Source: Chimonanthus salicifolius
Lineage: Eukaryota; Streptophyta; Magnoliopsida; Laurales; Calycanthaceae
Direction of reading: 5' to 3'
NCBI GenBank assembly: GCA_013350335.1
Contig: CM023541.1
Coordinates: forward strand, 63,801,413-63,865,412
DNA: 64,000 nucleotides
Under the pieces are notes generated by a model that worked only from the letters and a program-made list of their open reading frames with translations, did not search any database and was not told the DNA's origin. A program made the position numbers and the translations under genes. Shown here piece by piece: positions 50,088-63,824 of the stretch (its first letter is position 1; each line of letters starts with the position of its first letter).

Positions 50088-51118
50088 TTATTTTTTCGTA
50101 TCTTAATTCTTCCACCAGTTTTTATTTAGATCAAAGGTCAGGTTGCAAACGTCCAGTCCTGCAGTTTAGGTGTGATGTATGAAACTGTTGTCTAGAACAT
50201 CATCCTCTACACTATATTAGCAAGGGGTAAAGCTAAATTGTGTGGGACACTTGGGCCATGTTTGGTTTAAGGAATAAGTGGGAATGGAATAGAACGGGCT
50301 AGATGTATTCAGACTTGAGCCAAGTCCAAGTTCATTCAGTCCATTCATTCCATTTCCACCTATTCTTTCAACCAAATATAGCCTTAGGTCTTGTTTGTTA
50401 GAAATTCTAATTGAATTTACAATTTACTCAATTTTGGAATGGCAGATTGTGTTAATTCTGAAATTGAAGAATTTCTCCACTGGGCAGTTTGTTAGAACCA
50501 TCCAAAGGAATGATCATATGTTGTCGACCCCAACGGTAAGGATGACAGCAAATGTTGTCATTCGGGACCTGTGAGATCCACCTTTTTAAAATCCGACGTG
50601 TGTCCTTTCAAAGAAATCCAATGTTTTTTATATTTGCTTCAAAACTTTTATTGGTGGTCTGGGTTTTGAGTCTTCTGAGCCCGGGCTGAAGTTGCAACAG
50701 AAGGGCCTGAGCCCAGACTCAACTTAATTTGAATGTCAAATCTGAGCCTGACCTGAATTGTAATTGTAACACCCTAGCCTGATTTTAAGCCTGAAATGTA
50801 CATGCTCCCAAAATAAGCCCAACCCAAGTCTGGGTCAACCTGAACTCAAATTCTTTTGGGTTTTTCATGAGAGTTTGAATTAGGCCTGGCCCAATGTGCA
50901 CCCCTCATTTCCATGCTACATCGGCAAACTATGATAAGACCCACTTTGGATGATCTTAAGTAGTTTGGGACTCCCCTTAGCTGAGTAGCCACCGATAGGC
51001 TTAGAGTCTCTAAGTTGATGAGCCTCCGATGAAGTTAAGACTTCAGCCGAGACAACTAGATTGGACTTCAAATTCACTGGTCTACAAGTTTAACCCAGTT
51101 TTTTCATTATTATTATTT

Positions 51119-51197
51119 CAAAGTTTAATCGACTAACCTGACAAAAAAAATTATTATTATTTCAGGAAAATTTGTCAGGTTAGTCTATTAAACTTTG
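51119..51197. repeat. Inverted repeat with 27-bp arms
   Basis: CAAAGTTTAATCGACTAACC.. (51119-51145) is answered by its near-perfect reverse complement (51171-51197), with a 25-base AT-rich loop. It could be a hairpin in RNA or a transposon scar. Confidence 0.65.
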
Positions 51198-52902
51198 AGT
51201 CTAAGTTCAGGGCTTAAACCCTTTAAGCTGTCATAATACTCTCTAGGGAGGTCAACAAGAGCTAGGCCAACTTGAACCCCACTGACCTAGCCCAAAAAAT
51301 GAATGCTAAACCAATTTATTTAAAATATAGATTCAGTCTGGGCAAAAAAATCCAACTCTCATTTTCACTTTTAGCTGAGCTAAGGCCAAGCTTTGCTTAG
51401 ACTAAGTTGAATTTGTGTTAATTTGATGACTTCTAAAGACCCAATTCTTCAAAGTTGTTATATTTTAGTGATAGATGCCACTTGGCTTAAAACATATTAA
51501 CAGTCATAAATTCAACCGGTTATAAATTGATCCGTGACTCCAGTTTAACTAGACCCGAATTTCTTACCTAAATTAAAATTAGGTTAGAGTTTTAAAAATG
51601 ATTTAGGTTAAAAACGTGTCACGTAATGGATGAAATGTAAGTTCGGTAAAAATATACATTAGACCCTCAATGCGACTGAACTGCCTGCCATTTGTGCGAG
51701 ACTGCTATGTCAACTCAGTGCATTTACAGAGACCGAGTTCTTATGCATTTAAATTACTAGGCTAATTAACATGACTTTTACTTTTGCTCCATTTTACTAT
51801 GTAGTATGTACATCCCAAGTTTTAAATTTGGCTGGAAAAAAAAAAAACCAAATTGGTTCCTTCATGGCTAAACTGTTCAAAAAATTAAAAAAGTTACTAA
51901 ATTTGGCTCAGATCTAGAATACTAAGAGCACAAATTCTTTATAAGGAAAGATTTATCACTGAAAAATCCAAATTTCCAAAAAATCATAATATTCCATGAT
52001 AATTGGATATTGCCCTCCCGCAATCCAAACGAATTTGGCTGATAACATTGTGATATTTCAGCTTTTGTCCAATTTGTTTTGGAAAGTGATTTTTACACCA
52101 CCTTTTTTCTCATGGTGCACCCTTTAGAAAAGAAATTCCAATTTTACACTTGCTTTTGAGAAAGAGGAAACAAAATTGAAATTTCCTTTTAAAAATAGTA
52201 CACCATGAGAGAAAATGGTAGTACAAAAATCACTGTCCTTTGTTTTTCTCCATAAATATTGTCCCCCATGAATTTATAATTTTGCATTCAATACTGATCC
52301 GCATGGTACGGCGAGGTGCAGATCAACATCAAGTGGTCCTTGCCAATCGATCATCATTTAAATCAGCACTTTTCTTTCGCTTACAACAAAGGACGCTGAG
52401 ACCAATGGTTCTGAATCTAGAAGATTCTCGGAACTCCAGGACTTGGTTCCGATCGTTAAATGCAGATTAATTATGGATCGGAAATGGGGGGCATTGTTAG
52501 AACAAAATGAAGAAAAACCATGGATGTTACTTCGCTCATTTGGAACGTTTGCAGCTCTTAGATTCAGTTAACTAGGATATTCATTTCAAAAAAGGGCATC
52601 GGTAATCACATTTCAGCCTGCAAATTCCTTCTTTTTTTTTTTCAAAATAAGCAATGTGGCGAGGGGTGACCATCTTTTCAAGCAATGTAAAACACACAAA
52701 ACAAAATAGGAGGCATCGTGAGGCAATGCAGGCTAAGATAACATTCACGATTGACAGCAAACTAGTCTTTCTGGACAAAAATTGAGTGTAAGCAACAGAG
52801 AAATCATGGAATTGACTACTACAACTACCACCACCACTATTACGTGATTCGGCATGGGGGGATTAGGGAGTGTGGAAGAATGGAACAAGCAGGTTTTGCA
52901 TC

Positions 52903-54030
52903 CTACTCACACTTGATTGAACGGTAAATGTGGCGAACAAACAGCAGAGATGCCCTGAAACCGACGGTTCCAAGCATGAGGAAGAAGCCATAACATATGC
53001 AGGTCATGTAACCGAAGAAGAATGATGTCTGCATGAAGCCTGACATGTCTGATCTTGCATAATAGTAGTACAAACAGTAGCCGAAGATGAACAGACCCGT
53101 GGAACCTCCACATAGAACAGACCTGTGAAAAACGTCAAGAATTTAGGTCATGTAAACAATAATATCTACATCTAGAGCTTTTACATATTTATTAAGGATA
53201 AAAATACTGCACACAACAAAGAGGAATGTCATCCAAGAAAGAGCCTTTAATTTAGAAATTTCTTCTGTATTGCCCCCAACTAAATTTTCCAGACATCATA
53301 CAACATCTAATTGGCAAGTCATACCAAATGCAACGAAATGTAATAGAATTGATTACATACACATTTGTGCATGTTCTGGTGGGTTCAGTTTGGAGGTATG
53401 GGGGTACGTGGTGGGTTGCCACCAGATTCCCTTCCCCACTCTCCTACCCTCCCCTCCAAGGAACTCGCCAAATTATTCATCCTATCTAAAACCTACTGCA
53501 ATTGTTTACTTTCATAGTCCGTGAGATTTCTTCTAAACAAATGTTTTTTGTGGGTTCTTCTAAATGTTGAAGTCCACACACACAACTTCCTAGGTGGTAC
53601 ATCCAATCCTTGATCTGAATCGCCTTTCAAGATGATAAGTAGTCTAGGATATGTGGATTTAAGTGGAATTCCTAAAACAGATCATCCCGAAACCTAATTC
53701 TTGATCAATTCCCACCAATGGTCTTGATTCTTCATGAAACATTTCACCCACCTTATTTTCTGGCTTTCCCAACTCAGATGTATCCTTCCCTACTTTCTTT
53801 TAAGTGTATCTTTCCACAGAATCCCTTTTCCCCTCACAACACCTAGTTCCCCTCCCCCATCCCCAGAATTCTTTACTGGGATTAGAATTTTGTTGAATTA
53901 TTAAGATTCTCAGCAAGAATTCCATGTTTGGTGGAAATAGAATCCTAGATTCCCAACAGAGAATTAGTATATGCCTAAATTCAAAGACTAGCGAACTTAG
54001 TTGCCATAGTTTCAATACAGTTTATATAGC

Positions 54031-54067
<37 letters not shown>

Positions 54068-55941
54068 ATGGCATTCTACTTCTTTTATACATATAATGCT
54101 TCTATGCAGTATCAATTACTGTAATATTATGTTTTCCTTTCTAGAGAAATGCTCAAGCCAATCCAGTTGTACTACAATAGTTGTCCACTCCACATTTCAG
54201 CAGCCACTTTGGTGGTGCACATAAAGTTCTGAATGATGTGAAGGAATTCGCATTGATTATGCATATGACGAGATAAATCATTCTGATTTCACGATCAGAA
54301 GTTTCATAAGAGGCCTTCAAAGATCATCAAATTAACTAGAAGTTCAGGTCATACACAACTCATTCTGATTTCGTGATCAGAAGAGTCTCATGAGAGGCTT
54401 CCGAAAATCATCAAATTAACTAGAAGTTCAGGTCATATGCACTGATTCTATGGAGTTGCAACCCACCCTTTCTGCGAGAGGTAAAAGTGTAAAACAGTTG
54501 AGGAAAGGTTAGGAGCATATACAACCAAAATTGGGTATTGTCCTATCCAACCATGAAAAAATTTAAGCGGGTCAAATGAGCCCATGCCCCCTCTCCCCCC
54601 CCCCCAACAATCCCCACACAAAGACACAAAAAATAATAATAATAATAATAATAAAGGGGAAAAAAGAAAGGAAATATGAACTAAGTTTATACAAAACAGA
54701 TGAATTGTTTTTCAATAATGAATGCCAGTAACAAGCTTCAAGCTCAACCGTTAACTTCATCATCATCAGCCATTCCCATTCACCTGGTATTGTCAAGCTC
54801 AGCAGTTAACTTCAATTTGCAATTTGAGATGACTTAAAAATATAATTCCAAGTATTGTTGGCTTGAGGAGTCCAAACTTCATAGTTGAACCCCATTAATT
54901 CAATAAAAACACCACATAGATTTTTTTTCTTTTATTCCATCTTTTTTAATGGTGATTTCATTGATAAAACAAAAGGGGTGCACAAAAAGATACTTTTTCC
55001 ACATATAAATGACCTTGTAGGGAGAAAAACTGGATTTCTTACCTCCACCACCACTCATGGTCCTCAACGGCAAGCTGAAAGTATGTCAATGCTACTGTGA
55101 TGAATGCTGTGACAATGATTAGAATGATGAAAACAATGAAGAGGATACTATATATGGTATAAATTTTGTGACCCCAAACACTTGCAAATATGTAGTACAG
55201 CTCGATGTATATGGCACTGAAGGGCAGAAAACCTGCCATAACCATCTGAGGAATCGTCCCTCTATACCATGGCAACTGAGGAATTTCTCTCGGATACTTG
55301 GTTGTGCGGCATGGAGCTTGGAATTCAGTTTTGCTGTTCTTACCAGCAATACCACCCAACACAAGTAATGGGGAAGTTACCAAAGTCCATATGAGAAGAA
55401 TCACCAAGATAGTACCAAAGGGTAAAGCTGCAGTTGCATTGTAGGCTATAGCAACTGTATTGAGGAAGCAGAATGTTAGGAACAAAGGACCACAGAATAA
55501 GCAACCTGTTAGCAACAAGTTCCTCACCTGCAAGCAAAGCAAATTGGAAAATAAATCATCTTGAATGAAGAATAAGAAAGCCAGGGATGTTGGTTGTGCA
55601 TTTGTACTTCTTCCATTTACGGTACTTCTATGGCACAGATTTCAGATCAAAAAGTTCATCCAATGCCTGTATCGTGGACAAGGAATAATAGAAGCTGCAC
55701 TATCTATTCAATTTCAGATAGACGCTGCACTATCCATTCAATTTTGCACCCTTCTACCAGAGCATTCTTTAAAGAAAAAGGGACAGATAGATATTGCAAC
55801 GTCATCTAATTTTGTCCCAAACTGCCTACGTTTGAATGGTTAGGATAATCAGATGATACAAACCCATAGGATTTTGTGGCCTTGGAATATCAAACGTATG
55901 CCTGAGGGAAGATCAGTGGATCTTTAACACAGGCAGCTTAT

Positions 55942-55978
<37 letters not shown>

Positions 55979-58634
55979 CAAACTAGCCCATATAGAAAAA
56001 CCATCATCAGAAAAATCTACCATACCCAGTTCTTTCCCTCAAACTGCAGATAGGTGGAGGTTGCAGTGTAGCCTGCAATTCCAGAGGTAAGGGCATATAT
56101 GACAACCAATGCTGTGAAAAGAGCTCCCCTATTGTAAGGGTAGAATACCCCAACAATTGCAAGAAGGAAGATGAAAAGCGCACTGGTAAGAACATAGAAA
56201 CAAGTATTAGGCCATTTACGATATGCAAAATTATTATAACATTTTAGAAATTGTGTAAATAAGCAATGCTCAACTGAACCTTTTGTTCAGCCCTGCAAAA
56301 TGGACAGGGCAACTCTTTGCTAACATAAACCACTAAAATATGATAAGCCCCATTCATGTGGAAGATATCCTCAATAATCTTAATGGCGAATGATCTTATG
56401 AATATCCAACTCCACATCATAAGTAGGATAATAGCTCTCGTGTCCATTTAAAAGCTAACAATCATACAGCTAGGATCAAAAGTGAGGAGAAAGTACAGCA
56501 ATAATTGATCCATAATGGGCACATTATATGAATAATTTAGATAGCCCAAAGTAGAGCAACATTTATCGTTGTTGAGGAAAAAACACTTATTTTTTCTTGA
56601 CTGAGCTAAAGGCAAACATAGATTGCTGGCATGGAAGTTCTTACAGAGCTAAGAGTTGAGTTCCTGATCCAAGAATAGCTGAAAACAAGGATTTGTGCTT
56701 TGGGAACCGGAAGACATCCCCATGAATATATTTCCATCCAGTCTCCTCTTGGTCATCAACAGATTCCTCATCGTGTGTGTATCTTTCAGCATACAGGGGA
56801 AAAGAGTATCAGTAACATTATGCATGGGAGCAACCTACATGAAAAGAACGCATAGGGTGTTGTTGTTTCTTACTTAATGAAGTCATTCTTTAGCACACGC
56901 ATAAGGATTGTGGCAAGGAACCCAGTTAGAAGAAGCACTGTCACACATGAATTTATTATCGAGAACCAATGGATCTCTAGGTGCTGAGGCAACGAAGAAG
57001 ATTTTGAGTATTTCTCCATCCTCTTTTCAAAAGGGATCTCAGTTTCTTTCCATTTTACAGAATATGAGAATTCAACATCACTATCCCTATCGTCTGTAAT
57101 ATCAACAGCTGAATTTGGATCAGTCTGAACATTAATCTCTATGACGCGGTCATTATTGTACAAAATATCAAAGTGAATGTGTTTGAAGAGCATATACTTG
57201 TAATCACTAGGATCCAACTTGCTTTCCTTCTCAACCTTCCCCAGAAATCCCCAAACGGGCAGGTCATCATAGTACATCTGAAAGTAGTAGTCCTTCGAGA
57301 TGGCATCCCTCAGCTTCGCAGCATCCTCTCTTGATAATTTTTTCTTACATAGGGTTTCACCCTGTTTGTCAACTCGAAAGTTCAATTCATATGGAGCACT
57401 GACCAAACGGTCACCATTTAGAACTTCCCCAAAAGCTTCTCTCTTTTCCTTCACATGATCTACCACAACCAACCAAATCATCTAGTGAGAGAAGTATCTG
57501 AGATAATGAACCAAGGGGAGGGGGGAGACAGTGGAAAACTTAGTAGGATAGAACTATGCAAAAGGAATACCTGGTGAACAGAATGGCATATCATAATACC
57601 GATAGGTCTCACTGCAGATGCATAAAACACCCAATTATCAAGACAGTCCATAAATAAAGAATAGCTACAGTCTTACCAGACTAACCCGGAGTGCCAAAAT
57701 TCCATCTATTTCCAATGCATTTCCATGAAATGACAAGATATGAAAATCATGAATCATAACTAATGGCATTCCACAATTGGGCCATTAATCAAATCAACCC
57801 GTGAGGAATATGCTAATGGCCTAGTTTATTATTCTATTCGTTTTCCAAGATAGGATTTATAGGGATTATTGCACATTGACATGCATAAGGATTAAATTGT
57901 CAATTAAGGAAGTCATATTTGTGTCTATTGAGATGCATTGGGGAAGGCTGGTGTAATGGGCTTCAACAGGACAGGCTTTTCACATCTTACAGAATATAAC
58001 TCTTACATTGCATAGTTTTTTTCTTCTTTTTTTTCTTTTTTACTTCCTTCTTTTTTGTTTTGAAACTGAGCTCTTACATCGTATAATTGACATGCCTTTT
58101 ATTTATTTTAATAAAGCTTCTAAGTTACCTTTCAAAAAGGGCCATTAGAATCTAAATTCACACAAGGCAATAAAATTAATACAGTTTGAAGAAATGCATA
58201 TAAGTTCATCAAAATTCCCACTATTTATAAATTATAACCATTTCTCTGCAATTCACCTCAAAAAACGACTAGCAAAAAGCAATTTTATGAGATTTAGAAA
58301 ATTACCAAAACATGGAATTAATTAGAAAGTATTAATAGCCTATTTAAACAATTGAATGCAAGTTTTGATTTATTGACAATAAAAAGCTAAATATATGCAT
58401 CACGAGATAAGAAAAATATAACAAAAATGGATCTACCGTCAAAATTATGCAAGTAAGCAAAGATAATAAGGCCTGGATATTTACTTACCTTGGATTGTGA
58501 AAAGGACCCACTTTGTTTGCATATAAAGGAACATGATCTCTCTCTTTATACTTGTGATTTGACCCATCTGCTTCAACCCTCACACCAGCAATCAAGAACA
58601 AGACCACCAAAACAGCTCCCACCATTTTCACCAT
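52903..58634 (-). CDS. TMN: Transmembrane 9 superfamily (nonaspanin) protein
   Basis: Endomembrane protein of the EMP70/TM9SF family, resident in the Golgi or endosomes. Seven exons join in phase: 58634-58489, 57611-57571, 57459-56874, 56782-56645, 56182-56026, 55527-55043 and 53122-52903, giving 590 aa, a normal length. Residues 1 to about 22 form a signal peptide. The lumenal domain contains [24 protein letters not shown] and [13 protein letters not shown]. The first membrane helix is at about 229-250. A cytoplasmic segment with [15 protein letters not shown] follows, then eight more helices, including [47 protein letters not shown] and [15 protein letters not shown]. The C terminus [10 protein letters not shown] carries a KXE-type COPI/Golgi-retention motif. 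Of the two close ATGs (58634, 58625) I chose the first. The paralogue number is not certain. Confidence 0.97.
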
Positions 58635-61600
58635 AATCACGTTGATCCTTTTCCCAGCAAAGATCAAATATTTTATATATTTCCTGCAAATTCCAAAAAC
58701 CCTTCTGCATAAAGACCCAAAGATTGGATTTTTACCAGAGAAATTTGGTTTCTCCAGTAATATGAGAAGGGGGTATAGAAGATCTGAGGCGATGGAAATA
58801 AATCTAAAATGATTTTTTACATAAAATTTCAACACAGCCCTAGCTAAATAAAGAGCTTAAAAAACAAGGCAATTTGAAAGAAAGACCAGAACCTGCAGAA
58901 ATTAGAGGGATGAAACTTCGATCTGACAAAAGCTGGAATTCTTCCTGCTTCCCTACGATTTTCAGGAGAGACCCGACTAAATAGCTGCCAAAAAGATCAG
59001 ATCTTGGCATGGAAAATTGGGTGTGAGGAGAGAGGTGAAAAAGGGTAAGCAGAGTACATCAAGAGACCTCTTGAAGAGATTGGGCTTTTACCAAAACGCC
59101 ATTGATTTAAAGGAGGGCCCTTCCCACGGTATGTAAGATGGTGGACCCCACTAAAATGAGTGATTTTTTATTTTAAATTTTCAAATTTAATTATTGAATA
59201 ATTATTTACATTCATTCTGACTGTTAAGTGTTCAGTGTACAATTTTTCTTCTTTTTAATTTTTTTTAAGACAAAAGTATCGAAATATATTGTGTAAATCT
59301 CTCAATTCAGATATACTAACTACAAAATTAAAAGGAGTAACCCATTTTTTATTTAAGGGAGCTTGATCTCAAGACCTTCTACAAATAAAAAAATAAAAAT
59401 CGACCTCAAACAAATTTCTCATAATTGATTGTACAATTTCCTTGAATGTACAAATCTCGTATATAGCTCATTTAAAATAGCATAATTTAAATTATTTAAA
59501 TATTAATTTTTAAAATTTAGATATAATATCGATGTATTTGATTGTTCATAATAGATAAAACATTTATTTAATAGTCTAATTTTAATTTTAAAAACTCAAT
59601 AAAATAAATAATTTGATAAGTTACTTTTTTAACAATTTAATAATATTTGTAATAATCTATTTATTCATCTAAATTTTTATCATAGGATTTGACCTACCTT
59701 ATAACACGAGTGAAAATATTAGACCAATCTTACCCACAAAGAAGGATAAAAAGAAAATTTAGAATTATATTGAAAAAGATTTAAGTAACTTGATTTCACC
59801 AGACAAAAATTAGAAAGAAAAATATTATTTTAAGTATCTTAACTTTTTGTCTCGCTAATTTTAACCCATGCTTCTTACTTAACTTTTTTGTTTGCTTTTT
59901 TGGGGTCACGGAGTGCTCTGCTATAATCATAATTAGTAACTATTTTTCATTTATTTGAATTGAAAGCCACGTGTTAGTTAATTGGGCTTTGAGTCATCTT
60001 AGGCCCAAACCCAACTTGAACATGTGAAGAATGCTTGACCCAGTAAAGATCAACTCAAGCAATTATCACCTTAGACTTCAACTCCAACTATTTGCTTTAT
60101 ACGTTACAAATACATTTTGAGTACAATATTTTAACTCATGTAGTTCCTCAAACCTTAGAGCTTTTTGCGAATTGGTTAGACCTTAATAATAAATGTTATA
60201 AATATCGATGGTATTTTCAAATTTACCACATTTTTATCGGTAAACTACTATTACCGCGTTAAAAATGCATTTTTATCGGCACGACGATAAATTCCCGATC
60301 AAATCGTGTTAAAAACGTGATAAATGATAATATCCCGATAAATTCCTTATTACCATGTTTATTTATTCTATTTTTATTATTTTTTAAATATTATCATTCT
60401 GTAAAATTTCCCCGTAAAATTCCCGATAGAGAATCTAAGAATTTGAAAATATCCCAATATTACCAATCACCGTTAATATCACGAGAACTGTAGTTGTGAC
60501 GATCCTAATAATTAGCACCAAAGCGGGTTGTAATATCAAGTCTTTGATATATCATCTCAAGTTCTGAACTCTGCGAAGGTAATAAATTTAAGGTTGAGTC
60601 AATTCCAAGTTTTAAATACTCAGATTTTCTCCAGTTGGAACAGGTCAGAGGTAGAAAATCCAAGGCAAAAGACTTAATTTGAAATATTTCAATATATTAT
60701 ATAATATTTATGTATACTTAAATTTTCAAAAACCAATTAATTTTTCGCATCTTTTATTCAATATGCTTTCCTCTTTTATCATATTTGCTATCTTTGTTGT
60801 TTCTATGCAGACATTTATTCTTCCACATTATGTCATCTATATATTTATATTTTCGTGGGATTTTTTATATTAATGCTTTTATTTTTAAGTCACTCGTAAA
60901 TTTTACTTTCAATCTCTATGAATGTTGGGATTTTCTTTTTGCATCGATAATCTATTAAAACGATAGGAATTATGGAATCCAGTTCTTAGGTTTTCAGTGA
61001 TCTTCTTGATTTTGATCGTTCTAAAAGACTGATATCAAGTATCTTGGGTCGAAGCAATTTCAAATTTTAAACATTTCAGATTGGTGAGAATACATGAAAT
61101 AGATATAATTTTTTATTACACCAAATTTAAATAAGAAAATAATATTTTTAATAATTTTAAATGCATCATTTTGTGAATCATCGCAGGAATAATAAAAGAT
61201 TTGTTGCAATTTGCAAACAGAGTCCAACCCTTCACACCACTATCCACGATGCAGTGGCCCAAAATCAATGTATGTCCTAGACCATATTAACAACAGACAC
61301 CCACCATTATATTCAAATGGAGGCTTTGTTGGATAGAAGGATAAAATATATAGCTTTGATCATGAATTTGACCAGATTCAGACTATCTTTAGTAATTCCC
61401 CCCACGTCCATCATTTAAGACTATTATAAAAACTATGTTAATCTAATCAAATTGTTACTACCAATTCATGAATCATATTTTTCTGTCACCCCTGCTTCTC
61501 TCAATTGGCGTTGACCGATATATATTTGTATGGATCGAATTTTTCTATCAATTTTATTGATAGATATGCCATACTGATAACTAGACCTGTGCTAAACTCT

Positions 61601-62381
61601 AACTTCCAACATTGGGTGGAGTACACTCTATGAACATATCAGTTGAATACATCTCAAGGTTGAAGGTCCGATGGTTTGGATTCAAAAACTGGGGAGCATT
61701 TGGATTGGGTAAAATGAGTAGAAAGTGGGGATTTCTCCTACTTTCACCATTTGCTATGAGTTAGGTCATTGTAAAGTGAGCCCCACCTTAGCCAATTTTC
61801 TACTTGTTGACAGAAACATGCTCACCTCCAATGCAAGCAGAAACAAGGGTGCAGTTCCTTTGTTTTATTGATTACCAAATAGGAGCATAAAATCTCTCTC
61901 AGCAGAAGAATACCCTACTTAGTAGAATTCCACATAAAATTTTCTAAATTTTCTGAGTCCCAAAGAAACCCAGCAAAGGTGCATATTACAGTAAACAGTC
62001 AATACGTCGGGGAAGGTCCAAAGATTTTCATGGGTCAGGATCTTCCAAGCTGGTAAAATTTAAGGCATCTAAATGGGTTCAGGGTCCTCCAATATGGGAA
62101 AAGCATGAGACGAACAGCTGCAAGTGATAGATATTCCTACCAAAAGAAAATTTTCAGTCTACACTCGAGAATGAAATTCCTTTCTGTAAAAGCCTTAACT
62201 AATACAGGGCTGTTCTAAACATGGAAGATATGTGCCTTTCAACACACGCAAGACAACTTCACCTGTAAGTGATGAATATTCCTCTCAAAAGAAAATCTTT
62301 TAGTCCAGAAATTCCATGAGTGATATCCACAACTACTCGATGGTTCTTCTAATCAACAAGATGAATGCTTAAGCTTGCTTA
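58635..62381. other. TM9SF upstream region and spacer
   Basis: The first 400-450 bases probably hold the TM9SF 5' UTR and promoter, possibly with a leader intron (an acceptor-like CTGCAG at about 58893-58898 on the minus strand). After 59100 the sequence is AT-rich. At 60180-60480 a set of CCCGATAAATTCC / TATCGGTAAA words repeats in both orientations, perhaps an old foldback element. The final 400 bases may be the 3' UTR of the next gene. No other gene was seen. Confidence 0.4.
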
Positions 62382-62651
62382 TCATTCTACCATGGCATCC
62401 ACCGGGGCATCTGTCATAGGTGGAGCATCTTTTGCATGTTTCTTAAATTTCCTGCTGCTCTTACCTGCATAAAGCAGTAAATAGAGACTAAATCTAAAAA
62501 CAATAAATTGGAACATAATAGTTGATCGTTTTTCAATGGAAGGAAGCATATGATAACTTGCCTTTACGATTTAAATTTTTAACTTTAAGCTTTCCAGCCT
62601 TCTTCACATGAAATGTCTTCGGGGTCTTGTTACTTATTTCTTGAGAAGTCC
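62382..62651 (-). CDS. Last two exons of an unrecognised lysine-rich protein
   Basis: Exon 62651-62562 joins in phase to 62464-62382 and ends in TGA. The visible 56 residues are strongly basic: TSQEISNKTPKTFHVKKAG, then KLKVKNLNRKGKSSRKFKKH, then an acidic/Pro tail DAPPMTDAPVDAMVE. Such a composition is common in nucleolar or ribosome-biogenesis proteins, but I recognise no family. The intron between them has a GC donor (AAAG|GCAAGT) with a good acceptor (TTTATGCAG). Upstream exons were not identified; they may lie to the right, in or beyond the window. The reading frame, phase and splice sites support a real gene. Confidence 0.5.
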
Positions 62652-63619
62652 CTAATTACACAGATGAGCACTTCAGCTGGTGAAATATGAAACCACTAAT
62701 AACTAGTCTAGAATAATTCATCCTTCCAAATGTTTTAACCTTTCAAAAAAAGTCTACTACGTATAAGTACTCTCGTTATAAATTTCAAGGACAGAATCAA
62801 ATCAATAAATTGGTACAAAGTGGAATGTTCCTTCTTTTCTCTCTTTTTCTTTTCTTTTCCCTTCTTTTTAGAGAGAGAGAGATTTCTTTTTTATTATTTC
62901 TTGAGAGAATTCTTTTATGGTCTGTAATAGCATGTAGAAACCTGTCAGAACAAATAAGAATGGAGAAAATTGTTGCAAAGCAAAGGTGACAGATCTGCTA
63001 GATCATATATAAGCCATAGAGTACCTTTCTTAAGACAAATAAACTTTATTGAAAAGATATATATTTTTTGAAAAGCATTGAAAAAAGATAAAATTTCAGT
63101 TCTTAGAAAAGAAAGATCTATTGCTGGCAATGACAACAATGATGTTGATAACAAAGGTTGTGGATTGAGATAGGAGAGCAGGCCCATGGACACAGTTTAC
63201 CAAATCCCATCACGAGTGTCAACCTTAGATAGATGAGATAAACGGATTTGACAACAACAATACGATATTAAGAAAGAAAGATGCAGAGCAGACAGGTGCT
63301 TTTAACAAAGAAATATGCAGAAAATACAAGCTTAACTGTCTACAGAGAAAATTGATAGCACATTAACACCCAAAGAATTAGAGTAACAATTATTGTTTTG
63401 TACAATGTTGTGCAGATAGAGGCAATTCAATGCCCTTGGCTGAATATGAATCCCTGAAGAGATTGGAGGCTATTCTGACTTTCAACTCCTTCAACAAAAG
63501 CTCCATTTTGGATCATTGACATTAATGATTCTTTTTTTTTTGGTCAAGCGGGGACGGGGGAAAGAGGGAATATCATTTAAGATTGTTTGGTATGTGTTTA
63601 GAAAATGATAAACATCCTC

Positions 63620-63800
63620 AGTGTGAAGAATCAAAGGATTACAAGTACAAGGGGACGGGAGAAGGTCTTGGGTTCAAGTCACTCTCAACACAAAAGGACC
63701 ACGCCACATGGTGTTACCGGGTGTGTGTGGATGGAGAGGTTTGCACATGCCCCAAGGATTAGCAAGTGCTCTAAGAGGCCTGGACACCTTGGTTTTCAAA
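63620..63800 (+). mobile_element. SINE family 1, copy C
   Basis: A plus-strand copy with a B-box-like GGTCTTGGGTTCAAGTCAC, then ATGGAGAGGTTTGCACATGC and the shared 3' end CTAAGAGGCCTGGACACCTT. The middle and end match copies A and B. The tail runs into a pure G tract. Confidence 0.7.
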
Positions 63801-63802
63801 GA

Positions 63803-63824
63803 GGGGGGGGGGGGGGGGGGGGGG
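63803..63824 (+). repeat. Poly-G run of 22
   Basis: Twenty-two uninterrupted G residues directly after the SINE copy. Long G homopolymers are rare in plant DNA and are difficult for sequencing, so the exact length may be inaccurate. Confidence 0.85.

Larger units (their letters stand above)
49815..52902. other. Spacer between convergent SMG9 and TM9SF genes
   Basis: Contains the SMG9 3' UTR, a SINE (49898-50087), a short inverted repeat (51119-51197) and the TM9SF 3' UTR towards the right end. At 50265-50395 GGGCCATGTTTGG faces CCAAATATAGCC, possibly a tiny TIR element, though weak. No gene was seen. The 76-codon ORF at 52240-52470 has no recognisable product. Confidence 0.45.

Noticed and set aside
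50265..50395. Possible tiny TIR element (GGGCCATGTTTGG / CCAAATATAGCC)
   Set aside because: The inverted match is short and imperfect, and no clear target duplication was seen.
63425..63530. Possible exon near the right end (open on both strands)
   Set aside because: Short enough to be open by chance in several frames, without convincing splice sites. Mentioned only in the region note.
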